Shown here piece after piece: positions 9,164-17,577 of a stretch of 64,000 bases of DNA (position 1 is its first letter; the number at the start of each line of letters is the position of its first letter). Under the pieces are notes generated by a model. That model saw only the letters and a list, made by a program, of their open reading frames with translations. It was not told the DNA's origin and did not search any database. The translations under genes were made by a program, and so were the position numbers. Source of the stretch: JBBEAM01 sp942491105 (GTDB lineage: Bacteria > Pseudomonadota > Alphaproteobacteria > Kiloniellales > DSM-21159); assembly GCA_942491105.1 (NCBI GenBank), contig CALNZX010000010.1:159455-223454 (forward strand). Direction: 5' to 3'.

Positions 9164-9784
9164 CTAACCGGGCCGGTTCATGATGAAGACTTTTTCGACC
9201 GTGGCGTATTCCATGTAGCCGAGCCGGGCGATCGGTTTGAAACGAGTCACGTCGACCTGGCCTTTCTCATCGATGGCGGCATCGTCGATATGGATGCCGA
9301 TGACCTCGCCGAAACAGACATAGCAGCGCCCCTCGGCGCGGTTGGTCGGGAACTCCACGGTCTTGAGGTACTTGCATTCCATCTGCACGGGAGAGGCGGC
9401 GACGCGCGGCGGCTTGACGAAGTTCGACGGCACCATCTCCAAGCCCGCGAGCGCCGCTTCGTCGACTTCCGGGCCGACAGCCGCGGAGGTCTGGTTCATC
9501 TGCTCGCGCAGGTCCCAGGTCGCCATGTTGGTGACGAACTCGCCGGTTTCCTCGACGTTGCGCAGCGTATCCTTGATCCAGTCGTCGCGCTGCCGGCCGC
9601 TGGGCGAAAAGAGTACGATCGGCGGATCGTCGGCGACGGCATTGAAATAGCTGAAGGGCGCAAGGTTAAGCGTGCCGTCGCCGGCCAGTGAGGAAATCCA
9701 GCCGATTGGCCGGGGCACGACCAGCGACTTGAAGGGGTTGTGGGGTAGTCCGTGATCTTTGTGCTCGCCGGGGCGAAAGAACAT
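9164..9784 (-). CDS. Flavin-reductase-like / flavoredoxin domain protein
   Basis: 206 aa from the ATG at 9784. The core HNPFKSLVVPRPIGWISS and the NLAPFSYFNAVADDPPIVLFS segment are typical of the FMN-binding split-barrel flavin-reductase-like family (flavoredoxin-type group), with the PRPIGW motif near the flavin. It would bind FMN and pass reducing power to an oxygenase or act as a flavin-dependent reductase. It lies 31 bp downstream of the AraC regulator and on the same strand, so ribF, the regulator and this gene are likely one transcript. A second, different flavin-reductase-like gene lies at 11927-12436. Confidence 0.82.
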   Translation of the reverse strand: MFFRPGEHKDHGLPHNPFKSLVVPRPIGWISSLAGDGTLNLAPFSYFNAVADDPPIVLFSPSGRQRDDWIKDTLRNVEETGEFVTNMATWDLREQMNQTSAAVGPEVDEAALAGLEMVPSNFVKPPRVAASPVQMECKYLKTVEFPTNRAEGRCYVCFGEVIGIHIDDAAIDEKGQVDVTRFKPIARLGYMEYATVEKVFIMNRPG

Positions 9785-9815
9785 GCGTCTGGCTCCGCGT
9801 GGGTTGCTGGAGGGA

Positions 9816-10844
9816 CTATCCGGTCTTACGGGAGTCCGGGGTCGCCACGGCGCGTGCCGCCGGCTGACCAAGGCGGGTTTTCTGCGGCGCCTGGGAAAAC
9901 ATCTCCCGGTAGCGCTTGGCGAAATGGGAGGCCGAGACGAATCCGCAGGCGAGACCGATTTCCATGACCGAGAGAGAGGAGTGGGTCAAGAGCATGTGCG
10001 CGCGGCGCAGGCGCAGCTCCAGGTAATAGGCGCGCGGCGGGCAGCCGAGATACTTTTGGAAAAGCCGCTCCAGCTGCCGCGAGGAGATGCCGGTCTGCTC
10101 GGCCAGTTCCTGACTGCTCAGGGGCTGCTCCAGGTTCTCTTCCATCAGCTTGATCGCGGCCAGCAGCTTGGGATGGCCGACGCCGACGCGCAGACGCAGC
10201 GACATGCGCTGGTCGTCGTCCTGGGTGCGGATGCGGTCGTGCATGAACTGCTCGGCGACCCGCACGGCCAGGGCGCGGCCGTGATCCTCTTCGATCATGT
10301 GCAGCATCAAATCGATCGAGGCGGTGCCGCCGGAGGAGGTGAAGCGATTGCGGTCGATCTCATAGAGCTCGTAGCGCACGTCGATGTCGGGAAAGGTCTC
10401 CTGGAAGCCATCGAGACAGTTCCAGTGGATGGTGCAGCGGTGGCCATCGAGCAGCCCGGCGCGGGCCAGGATGTAGCTGCCGTCGGATAGCGCGCCGATC
10501 CGCGCCCCTTCACGGGCGCTGCGGCGCAGCCAGGCGAAGACCGTCTTGTCCTGGAACAGATGCGCGTCGAGGCCGCTGCAGATCACCACGTTGTCGAATT
10601 CGCCAGCCTCCTCGACCTTGGCATCGGCGATCAAACGGGTGCCGTTGGAGGCCGCGACCGGCTGGCCGTCCGCGGTGATGACTTTCCAGCGGTACAGCGT
10701 CTTGCCACTCAGCAGGTTCGCAGCGCGCAGCGGTTCGACCGCGGAGGTAAAGGCCAGCATGGCAAAGCGCGGAACCAGGAAGAAGCCATAGGACTTGGGT
10801 TCGTTCTCCGCCGCGGAGGTCGTGATTTTCGCCGCCGCGCTCAT
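9816..10844 (-). CDS. AraC-family regulator with DJ-1/PfpI-like sensing domain (GlxA/GbdR type)
   Basis: 342 aa. Residues about 18-200 form a class I glutamine-amidotransferase-like (DJ-1/PfpI) domain in which the usual nucleophile cysteine is replaced (GALSDGSYILARAGLLDG), so it is a ligand sensor rather than an enzyme. Residues about 225-325 hold two helix-turn-helix motifs of AraC type (LAEQTGISSRQLERLFQ and IGLACGFVSASHFAKRYRE). This architecture includes GbdR, CdhR and ArgR-type activators that respond to glycine betaine, dimethylglycine, carnitine or arginine. Near a TMAO-demethylase gene a methylated-amine ligand is plausible but inferred. It overlaps ribF by 4 bp (ATGA). Confidence 0.88.
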   Translation of the reverse strand: MSAAAKITTSAAENEPKSYGFFLVPRFAMLAFTSAVEPLRAANLLSGKTLYRWKVITADGQPVAASNGTRLIADAKVEEAGEFDNVVICSGLDAHLFQDKTVFAWLRRSAREGARIGALSDGSYILARAGLLDGHRCTIHWNCLDGFQETFPDIDVRYELYEIDRNRFTSSGGTASIDLMLHMIEEDHGRALAVRVAEQFMHDRIRTQDDDQRMSLRLRVGVGHPKLLAAIKLMEENLEQPLSSQELAEQTGISSRQLERLFQKYLGCPPRAYYLELRLRRAHMLLTHSSLSVMEIGLACGFVSASHFAKRYREMFSQAPQKTRLGQPAARAVATPDSRKTG

Positions 10845-11875
10845 GGCTTATCCTCGCTGCTGGCCTTGCCGGACATGAAGGGGCTGGCGGGCCAGGACGC
10901 ATCCCAGACTTCCCAGGCCAAGGTGGCGCGGGCGCGTTCGCAATCCTCGGTCATCTGCGCCTTCAGGGCCTCGAGGTCCTCGAAGCGCCGCTCCGGCCTC
11001 AGGTAATCGACCAGGGCGACGCGCATGTGCTCGCCGTAGATGTCCCGGTCGAAATCGAAAATGTAGGTTTCCAGCTTGGGCACTGGGTTCTCGAACATCG
11101 GGCTGACACCTATATTGGCAACCCCCGGGTACCATTCAGTGCGGCTTTCGTGGCGTCCGGACTCGCGGTCGAAGGCGACGCGTACGGCATAGACACCGAA
11201 AGCGGGCTCCAGAATCTCCTTCAGATCGATGTTGGCGGTGGGATAGCCCAGCTTGCGGCCGCGCTTGTGGCCATGGGCGACGCGGCCCTCGATTTCCCAA
11301 TAGCGCCCCAGCAGGAGCGCGGCGCGGGTTGGATTTCCAGCCTTGAGATAATCGCGCACCAGTGTCGAGGAGTAGACCTCTTCCTGCGGGCCGGTGACTG
11401 CCGTCACGGCCGTAACGCCAAAGCCGTTGGCATGTCCAAGCCGCTCAAGCAGCGCGACATCGCCCATGGCCTTGTTGCCGAAGCGGAAGTTATCTCCGAC
11501 CACGACGTGGCGTACGCCCAGACCGCTCTTGCCGTCACTGCCCAGCACCTCCGCGATGAATTCCTCGGCAGAGAGACTAGAGAAATCGCGGGTGAAGGGA
11601 ATGACGAAAAGACAGTCGACGCCGAGAGCCTCGATCAGCCTGGTCTTGACCCGAAAGGGCGTCAGGCGAAAGGGCGGCAGGTCCGGCTTGAAGAAGCGGC
11701 GGGGATGCGGCTCGAAGGTCATCAGCGACAGCGGAGCGGCGAACTCCTCGGCAAGGCGGCGCGCCTTGGCGATCACCGCCTGATGGCCGCGATGGATGCC
11801 GTCGAAATTGCCAATCGCGACGACGCTGCCCCGATAAGCCTCCGGGATGGATTGGAAATGCCGCAGAATGCGCAT
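10841..11875 (-). CDS. ribF: Bifunctional riboflavin kinase / FAD synthetase
   Basis: 344 aa. The N-terminal FAD synthetase half carries the nucleotidyl-transferase motif GNFDGIHRGH (residues 22-31); the C-terminal riboflavin kinase half has HGHKRGRKLGYPTANI and GVYAVRV. It makes FMN and then FAD from riboflavin in the cytoplasm. Its stop overlaps the start of the AraC regulator, and two flavin-reductase-like genes lie either side, which groups flavin supply with flavin use. Length and domain order are standard. Confidence 0.95.
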   Translation of the reverse strand: MRILRHFQSIPEAYRGSVVAIGNFDGIHRGHQAVIAKARRLAEEFAAPLSLMTFEPHPRRFFKPDLPPFRLTPFRVKTRLIEALGVDCLFVIPFTRDFSSLSAEEFIAEVLGSDGKSGLGVRHVVVGDNFRFGNKAMGDVALLERLGHANGFGVTAVTAVTGPQEEVYSSTLVRDYLKAGNPTRAALLLGRYWEIEGRVAHGHKRGRKLGYPTANIDLKEILEPAFGVYAVRVAFDRESGRHESRTEWYPGVANIGVSPMFENPVPKLETYIFDFDRDIYGEHMRVALVDYLRPERRFEDLEALKAQMTEDCERARATLAWEVWDASWPASPFMSGKASSEDKP

Positions 11876-11926
11876 GGCGTCAGCTATAGCAGATCGCGCT
11901 GGGGAACTGGAAAGCGCATCGCCGAA

Positions 11927-12436
11927 TCACGTTTCTTCGCGCGGCGGGGCATAGCCTCCATAGCCGCCGCGCAGGAAGACCAGCGGCTGGCCGCCGGCGT
12001 CGCTGCGCATGCGCTCGACCTCGCCGACGAAGATCACGTGGTCGCCTTCGTCGTAGGTGTTGCGGATCCTGCATTCGAAGCTGGCCAGGGCTCCGGGCAA
12101 AACGGGGCAGCCAGACTCCCAAATCTCATAATCGATGCCGGCCCATTTATCGCCGAGCGCGACGGCAAAGCGGCTGGAGAGGTCCTGCTGCTCCTGACGC
12201 AGAACATTGACGGCGAAGTGATCGGCGGCCTGAAAAGCCTTAAGGCTGTAAGCGTGGCGTCCCAGCGTGAAGAGCACCAGTGGCGGATCGAGGGAGACCG
12301 AGGAAAAGGAATTGGCGGTAATGCCGACCATTTCCCGCTTCAGGCCCAGGGTGGTGATGACGGCCACGCCGGTGGCGAAGCAGCCAAGCGCGTTGCGGAA
12401 CTGCCGGGCATCGAAGTCGGCCGTGGGCTCATTCAT
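11927..12436 (-). CDS. Flavin reductase (FRD) domain protein
   Basis: 169 aa from the ATG at 12436; upstream in-frame codons lack a ribosome site. The segment FRNALGCFATGVAVITT, then GITANSFSSVSLDPPLVLFTLGR, is the classic flavin-reductase-like signature of small HpaC-type proteins that reduce FMN or FAD with NAD(P)H for two-component monooxygenases. The final HVIFVGEVERM is also typical. The gene diverges from the Tdm gene across a 235-bp spacer that contains the ACCAA repeat and a palindrome, so the two may share control. A monooxygenase partner is not seen in the window. Confidence 0.88.
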   Translation of the reverse strand: MNEPTADFDARQFRNALGCFATGVAVITTLGLKREMVGITANSFSSVSLDPPLVLFTLGRHAYSLKAFQAADHFAVNVLRQEQQDLSSRFAVALGDKWAGIDYEIWESGCPVLPGALASFECRIRNTYDEGDHVIFVGEVERMRSDAGGQPLVFLRGGYGGYAPPREET

Positions 12437-12466
12437 GGCGCCATCCTGCTCGCGGCGAGACGTGAA

Positions 12467-12493
12467 ACCAAAGTAATACCAATTCCAGACCAA
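12467..12493. promoter_or_regulatory. Triple ACCAA direct repeat at exact 11-bp spacing upstream of tdm
   Basis: ACCAA occurs at 12467, 12478 and 12489, that is three copies one helical turn apart, in the divergent spacer between the flavin reductase and tdm. Read on the other strand the copies are TTGGTCTGG, TTGGTATTA and TTGGTTTCA. The same element recurs upstream of other nitrogen genes here. A transcription-factor site is inferred. Confidence 0.45.
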
Positions 12494-12520
12494 ATGCTAG
12501 GCGAGCCCCAGCCTTTCTTG

Positions 12521-12538
12521 ATTCCGCCGAGGCGGAAT
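12521..12538. promoter_or_regulatory. Perfect 18-bp palindrome upstream of tdm
   Basis: ATTCCGCC and GGCGGAAT flank a 2-bp centre. It lies between the two divergent starts, 133 bp before the tdm ATG. It could be an operator or a short repeat element; the very short loop makes a terminator unlikely. Confidence 0.35.
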
Positions 12539-12671
12539 GCCTAAGATGACGGCGAAGGGCGTGTCTCACTTTCCAAAGGTCCTCGCGGCGGGTCAAGGTT
12601 CGCATGCCGCCCAGGTCTCTGCTCGGTGAGACGAACGGCAGCACCCACCTTCTATAGGCGGAGACCCAGTT

Positions 12672-15053
12672 ATGTCGACGGTTCTCACTCCCCAGGCGGT
12701 TTCCGAAGGTATCGGCGGCCCGCGTCCAACCCGCGTTCTGCGCCCCGGATTGCTCGACCTGCCGCCCGGCGTCGAGCTGTACCGCGTAAAGGGCGGCGGC
12801 TCCGCCGTGATCTCGCTTGCCGCCGGCGACAGCCTGAGCGTCACCGATCCCGAAGGCCTGCAGCCCTGCGACATCGCCGTATTCGATGGCGAGGGGAAAA
12901 GCGTTCCCGAGGCTCTGGGTGCCAAGAAACTCGTCGCGCCAGTCGGCCTGCATGCCGTCCTGGCGGCGACGGGCGAGGACGCGGCACGGGCCGTCGCCGC
13001 CTTGAAGCGCAGGGGTATCGATCTTGGCGGCGCCAAGGTGCTGCGCGCGCTGGACGGCGATAGCGCGCCGGGAAGTTCGGCAAGCTTCACCTGCGACCGC
13101 GATGCGATCTGCATCGTCGCGGCCCCCGGCCAAGCCATGGACGTTGCCGAGCAATGCCCGCCGACCGATCTCAAACTGCGGATCGACAGGGCCGCGCCGG
13201 CGGGTAAGACGGCGCCGCGTCTGGCGGCGGAACCCTTGGCGGACCCCAGGATCGATCTGCGGATCGGCGCGGGGACGGCTCAGATCTACGAGGTCAAGGC
13301 GGGCGAATACATTCAGGTGATGGATATCGAGGGGCGGGAGTGCAGCGATTTCCAATCCTTCGACCGCCGGCAGCTCGACAAGGGCATCGTGCGCCCGCTC
13401 GATTCGACGACCACACGCACCCTGATGGGAGCGATCTATCCGGCGCCGGGGCTTTTCAACAAGTACTACGACGTCGATCAGCAAGCCCAGGTCGAGTTCG
13501 TCCGGGATACCGTCGGCCGCCACGATACCTTCGGCCTTGCCTGTGCGGCGAAGTACTACGAGGACATGGGCTATCCAGGTCATGCCAATTGCTCGACCAA
13601 CTTCAGCAACCAGCTGGAAGCCTACGACGTGCCGCGCCGGAAGGGCTGGGAGGCGATCAATTTCTTTTTCAATACCGGTGTCGACGCGACCAACGCGATT
13701 CACCTCGACGAGCCCTGGACCCGTCCCGGCGATTACGTACTGATGCGGGCGCTGACCGATCTGGTCTGCGTTTCTTCGGCCTGCCCGGACGACATCAGCC
13801 CTGCCAACGGCTGGCAGCCGAGCGATATCCAGGTCCGCGTGTATCCGGAAACCAATCTCTTTTCCAAGGCGGTGGCTTTCAGAATGACTCCCGATGCAGA
13901 ACCCGAGCTGACCAGACAGACAGGATTCCACGAGCGGACCTCGGCGCTGACTCGCGACCTTGTCGAGTACAACGGTTTTTGGATCCCCAATTCCTACCGG
14001 GACTATGGCCCGGACAAGGAATACTGGGCCTGCCGCGAGGCCGCTATCGTCATGGACCTTTCGGCGCTGCGGAAGTTCGAGATTCTGGGGCCGGACGCGG
14101 AAGCGCTCTGCCAGTACTGCCTGACCCGCAACGTGCGCAAACTGGCCCCGGGGCAGGTGGTCTATTCGGCGATGTGCTACGAAACCGGCGGGATGATCGA
14201 CGACGGCACCCTGCTGAAGCTCGGTGCCGACAACTTCCGCTGGATCGGCGGCAGCGACTACGGCGGAATCTGGCTGCGCCAGCAGGCCGAGAAGCTGGGC
14301 CTGAAAGCCTGGGTCAAGACCTCGACCGATCAGATGCACAACCTTTCGGTCCAGGGGCCGAAGAGCCGGGATATCCTGAAACAGATCATCTGGACCACGG
14401 AGGCCCAGCCCAAGCTCGAGGAAATCGGCTGGTTCCGCTTCACCATCGGCCGGATCGGCGATCACAACGGCCCCTCGGTCGTCGTGTCGCGCACCGGCTA
14501 CACCGGCGAACTCGGCTATGAGGTGTGGTGCCATCCGCGCGATGCCGTCGCGGTCTGGGATGCGATCTGGGAGGCCGGCGAGCCGCATGGCATGGCTCCG
14601 CTCGGACTGGCCGCGCTCGACATGCTGCGCGTCGAGGCAGGCTTGGTCTTTGCCGGCGCCGAGTTCGACGACCAGACGGATCCCTTCGAAGCCGGCGTCG
14701 GTTTCACCGTGCCCCTGAAGACCAAGGAAGAGGATTTCATCGGCCGCGAAGCCCTGATCGAACGCAAGGCCCACCCGCAGCGCAAGCTCGTCGGCCTGGA
14801 GCTGGAAGGCAACGATGCCGCCGCGCATGGCGACTGCGTGCATGTCGGACGGGCACAGGTCGGCACCGTCACCAGTGGGGTCCGCTCGCCGGTATTGAAG
14901 CGAAATTTCGCGCTTTGCCGGATGGATATCCGCTACGCCGAGGAAGGCACGGAGGTCGAGGTGGGCAAGCTCGATGGCCATGCCAAGCGGCTGCCGGCAA
15001 AGGTGGTGCGCTTTCCCTTCTACGACCCGGAGAAGGAAAAGCCCCGCGCCTAG
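12672..15053 (+). CDS. tdm: Trimethylamine N-oxide demethylase (DUF1989-GcvT fusion)
   Basis: 793 aa. The N-terminal half (about residues 20-410) is of DUF1989 type; the C-terminal half (about 415-785) is a GcvT-like aminomethyltransferase fold with the folate-site segment SRTGYTGELGYEVW. This fusion is the known architecture of Tdm, which splits TMAO into dimethylamine and formaldehyde, the GcvT part handing the one-carbon unit to tetrahydrofolate. The probable zinc ligands are H304, C307 and C371 (HANC and SSAC); their spacing (3 and 64 residues) matches, as I recall, the site described in Methylocella Tdm. Nearby gmaS and mgsABC homologues fit the same pathway. A different DUF1989 substrate cannot be excluded. 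The start has only a weak ribosome site. It is separated from the importer gene by 264 bp. Confidence 0.85.
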   Translation: MSTVLTPQAVSEGIGGPRPTRVLRPGLLDLPPGVELYRVKGGGSAVISLAAGDSLSVTDPEGLQPCDIAVFDGEGKSVPEALGAKKLVAPVGLHAVLAATGEDAARAVAALKRRGIDLGGAKVLRALDGDSAPGSSASFTCDRDAICIVAAPGQAMDVAEQCPPTDLKLRIDRAAPAGKTAPRLAAEPLADPRIDLRIGAGTAQIYEVKAGEYIQVMDIEGRECSDFQSFDRRQLDKGIVRPLDSTTTRTLMGAIYPAPGLFNKYYDVDQQAQVEFVRDTVGRHDTFGLACAAKYYEDMGYPGHANCSTNFSNQLEAYDVPRRKGWEAINFFFNTGVDATNAIHLDEPWTRPGDYVLMRALTDLVCVSSACPDDISPANGWQPSDIQVRVYPETNLFSKAVAFRMTPDAEPELTRQTGFHERTSALTRDLVEYNGFWIPNSYRDYGPDKEYWACREAAIVMDLSALRKFEILGPDAEALCQYCLTRNVRKLAPGQVVYSAMCYETGGMIDDGTLLKLGADNFRWIGGSDYGGIWLRQQAEKLGLKAWVKTSTDQMHNLSVQGPKSRDILKQIIWTTEAQPKLEEIGWFRFTIGRIGDHNGPSVVVSRTGYTGELGYEVWCHPRDAVAVWDAIWEAGEPHGMAPLGLAALDMLRVEAGLVFAGAEFDDQTDPFEAGVGFTVPLKTKEEDFIGREALIERKAHPQRKLVGLELEGNDAAAHGDCVHVGRAQVGTVTSGVRSPVLKRNFALCRMDIRYAEEGTEVEVGKLDGHAKRLPAKVVRFPFYDPEKEKPRA

Positions 15054-15118
15054 AGTCTACGCGCGGCAGCCGCGGCGTCGCTCACGGACCAATTCCGTGC
15101 GCCCTCGGCCTTTTGCAA

Positions 15119-15134
15119 ACCAATTACATACCAA
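15119..15134. promoter_or_regulatory. ACCAA direct repeat (11 bp) upstream of the importer gene
   Basis: ACCAA at 15119 and 15130, 11 bp apart (TTGGTATG and TTGGTTTG on the other strand), about 185 bp before the substrate-binding protein start. Same element as at 12467. A further single ACCAA lies at 15088. The 264-bp spacer has no gene. Confidence 0.4.
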
Positions 15135-15317
15135 TTATCCAAAATCGAATTGAACGCCGAGCGATAACTGCCTTAGAGTTGTGGCGTGACGTCCTGGGAC
15201 GCTCCGCGCTAACGGTCGCTAGACGGCCCGAAGAACCATAAAAACGCCGCGCGGGCGAAGGGCGAAGGACAGAACGGCGGGTAACGCCGTGAGGCTCACG
15301 AACAAGGAGGCCAATCA

Positions 15318-16616
15318 ATGTCGGAACTTTTCTACAAAAAAGGCTTGGGCCGTCGCAGATTCCTGCAGGGAACTGCGATCGGCGCCGCCATGGCGGCAAC
15401 GACCCTACCGCGGAAAACCTTCGCCGCTGGCGAAACCGTGAAGATCGGATTTCTCGCTCCGCTGACCGGCGAGGTCGCCGCCTGGGGCCTGCCGGGGCTC
15501 TATGGCTGCGAGATCTGGGCCGAGTGGGTGAACGCCAATGGCGGTATCAATATCGGCGGCGAGAGCCGGATGGTCGAGTTCGTTTCCTATGACAACGAAT
15601 ACGACCCGAGCAAGGCCCGCGCCGGCGCTCAGAAGCTGATCAACGAGGACGACGTCAAGTTCATCATGATGCTGGGCGGCGACACCATGCCGCCGGTCGT
15701 GGACATCTCCAACCGCACGGGCATGCTGGTTTCGACCTTGCTGCCGAGCGATCTGACGCCGGATACGCCGAACCTGATCGCGCCCTGCGAGGTGCATCCG
15801 ATTTACAATGTCACCGGCGTCGAGTGGCTGGCCGAGAATCATCCCGAGGCCAAGACGGCGGTGATCTGCGCCCAGGACGACGCGCTCGGCCGTCCTTCGG
15901 TCGCAACTTATCTCGCGGCCTTCGAGGCGGCGGGCATCGAGGTGATCGACGATCCGCTGTTCTTCGACTACAGCACTACCGACTTCGCGCCGGTGATGAC
16001 CTCGCTGATGGCCAACAACCCCGACGTGATCTGCCTCGACACCAGCTATGCCGACTTTGTTCATCCGCTGATGGAGCAGGCGTTCCTGCAGGGCTACAAG
16101 GGCAAGATCATCTCCTGCACTGCGGACTTCTACGAGCAGATCATCGAGAAGACCTCGCAGGAGTTCGTCGAGGGCATGATCTTCCAGTTCCCCGACTTCG
16201 ACGACGAAGCCTTGAACCAGAGCCAGGTCAACTTCCAGAACCCGAACGGTTTCTACGCCGAGTACGCCAAGCGCTGGCCCGGTGAGTGGGGCGCGGTGTC
16301 CTGGGAGTATGCGTCGATCATGGACCTGTGGCGCGCGGCCGCCGAGAAGGCTGCCTCCGTGGAGCCGCAGGACGTGCTCGCCGCCATGAAGGAAGGCGGC
16401 ACCGGCCTGCATGCCTTCGGCGAAGCCAAGTGGTGGGGCAAGGAGCTGTTCGGCATCGACAACGCCCTGGTTGGCGACTGGCCGGTCGTGGTGATCGAGG
16501 GTGGCAAGGCCACCATCAAGGAGTTCAAGTCGATCCCGGGCTGGTGGGACAAGCATGGCGAGCTTCTGGTCAAGCACATGGATGCCATGGGCGAGATGTA
16601 CTACCAGCGCGGCTAA
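15318..16616 (+). CDS. ABC importer substrate-binding protein, branched-chain amino acid / urea / amide type
   Basis: 432 aa, with an AAGGAGG ribosome site 8 bp upstream. Residues 11-15 (GRRRF) are a twin-arginine signal followed by a hydrophobic stretch and FAAG, so it is exported folded by Tat. The mature part is a periplasmic binding protein of the type I fold (VKIGFLAPLTGEVAAWG, then NANGGINIGG), closest in style to UrtA/AmiC/FmdD-like binders of urea and short amides rather than LivK. The next genes are the two permeases; the ATPases are at 19096-20569. The position right after tdm suggests a small nitrogen compound as ligand, possibly a methylated amine or TMAO; this is inference. Confidence 0.88.
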   Translation: MSELFYKKGLGRRRFLQGTAIGAAMAATTLPRKTFAAGETVKIGFLAPLTGEVAAWGLPGLYGCEIWAEWVNANGGINIGGESRMVEFVSYDNEYDPSKARAGAQKLINEDDVKFIMMLGGDTMPPVVDISNRTGMLVSTLLPSDLTPDTPNLIAPCEVHPIYNVTGVEWLAENHPEAKTAVICAQDDALGRPSVATYLAAFEAAGIEVIDDPLFFDYSTTDFAPVMTSLMANNPDVICLDTSYADFVHPLMEQAFLQGYKGKIISCTADFYEQIIEKTSQEFVEGMIFQFPDFDDEALNQSQVNFQNPNGFYAEYAKRWPGEWGAVSWEYASIMDLWRAAAEKAASVEPQDVLAAMKEGGTGLHAFGEAKWWGKELFGIDNALVGDWPVVVIEGGKATIKEFKSIPGWWDKHGELLVKHMDAMGEMYYQRG

Positions 16617-16645
16617 GCCACCGCTGCGCACGATCCCAGTGCTAC

Positions 16646-16688
16646 GCCGGGGCCGGCCCGCTAACCGGCCGGCCCCGGCTTTCTTTTT
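16646..16688 (+). terminator. Intrinsic terminator between binding protein and permease genes
   Basis: A perfect 13-bp GC-rich stem (arms 16646-16658 and 16667-16679) with an 8-nt loop is followed by TTTCTTTTT. It sits 30 bp after the binding protein stop and 17 bp before the permease start. Partial termination here would leave more binding protein than permease, a common design in importer operons. Confidence 0.85.
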
Positions 16689-16704
16689 CGCCGGATAGGA
16701 TTCG

Positions 16705-17577
16705 ATGCTCGAACTGCTTCTGCAGACCGGGGTCAACGCCGTATACGCCGCCAGTTACATGGCGCTGATCGCCGTCGGTTTGGTGCTAATCTTCGGCGTC
16801 ATGGGGGTGATCAACTTCGCCCATGGCGAGCTCTACATGCTCGGCGCCTATGCGGTATTCTTCTTCTATGTCGAGCAGGGCCTGAATTTCTTTCTGGCCG
16901 TGGCCATCGGCATGGTCTTCGTGGGAGCTGTCGGGCTGGTCATGGAGCGAGCCTTGTTCCGGCCCCTGCGGGACAATCCGCTCGGCGGGCTGATCGCCTC
17001 GATCGGGCTGCTGCTCTGTCTGCAATCCGCGGTCACGCTTGGTTTCGGCGTGCGTTCCAAGAACGTCAATCCGCCGATCCAAAAGGCGGTGCAGCTGGGC
17101 CTCGACGGCGTGTCCGTACCGCTGCAGCGGCTCTATGTGGTGATCGCCGCATTGGTCTTGCTGGGCGGTCTCTGGCTGTTCCTCAAGCGCACCCGCTTCG
17201 GCTGGGCCCTGCGCGCGACCGCGCAGGACGCCGAGGCCGCCGCGCTGCAGGGTATCTCCCTCAATCAAACCTCGCGCATCGCCATGTTCATCGGGGCGGC
17301 CTTGGCCGGGGTCGCCGGCGCTTTGACCGCGCCGATCGTGCCGACCGAACCCTTGATGGGCCACTCGGTGATCGTCACCGCCTTCATCATCATCATCGTC
17401 GGCGGCATCGGCAGCCTGGAAGGCGCCGTGGTTGCCGCCGTGCTCTATGCTTTCGTGCACACCTTCGTCACCACCTTCTTCGATGGCACCGTGGCCGACA
17501 TCACCGGCTTGCTGCTGATGCTGATCGTGCTGGTGATCAAGCCGACGGGTCTCTTCGGCACCAAGGAGCGCGCCTGA
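16705..17577 (+). CDS. ABC importer permease, LivH/UrtB family
   Basis: 290 aa with about eight hydrophobic segments. The opening LIFGVMGVINFAHGELYMLGAY is the LivH-family signature, and the C-terminal GGIGSLEGAVVAAVLYAFVHTF is the cytoplasmic loop that contacts the ATPase. It is one of two inner-membrane subunits of the importer. Its stop and the next start overlap by one base (TGATG), so the two permeases are translationally coupled. Confidence 0.92.
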   Translation: MLELLLQTGVNAVYAASYMALIAVGLVLIFGVMGVINFAHGELYMLGAYAVFFFYVEQGLNFFLAVAIGMVFVGAVGLVMERALFRPLRDNPLGGLIASIGLLLCLQSAVTLGFGVRSKNVNPPIQKAVQLGLDGVSVPLQRLYVVIAALVLLGGLWLFLKRTRFGWALRATAQDAEAAALQGISLNQTSRIAMFIGAALAGVAGALTAPIVPTEPLMGHSVIVTAFIIIIVGGIGSLEGAVVAAVLYAFVHTFVTTFFDGTVADITGLLLMLIVLVIKPTGLFGTKERA

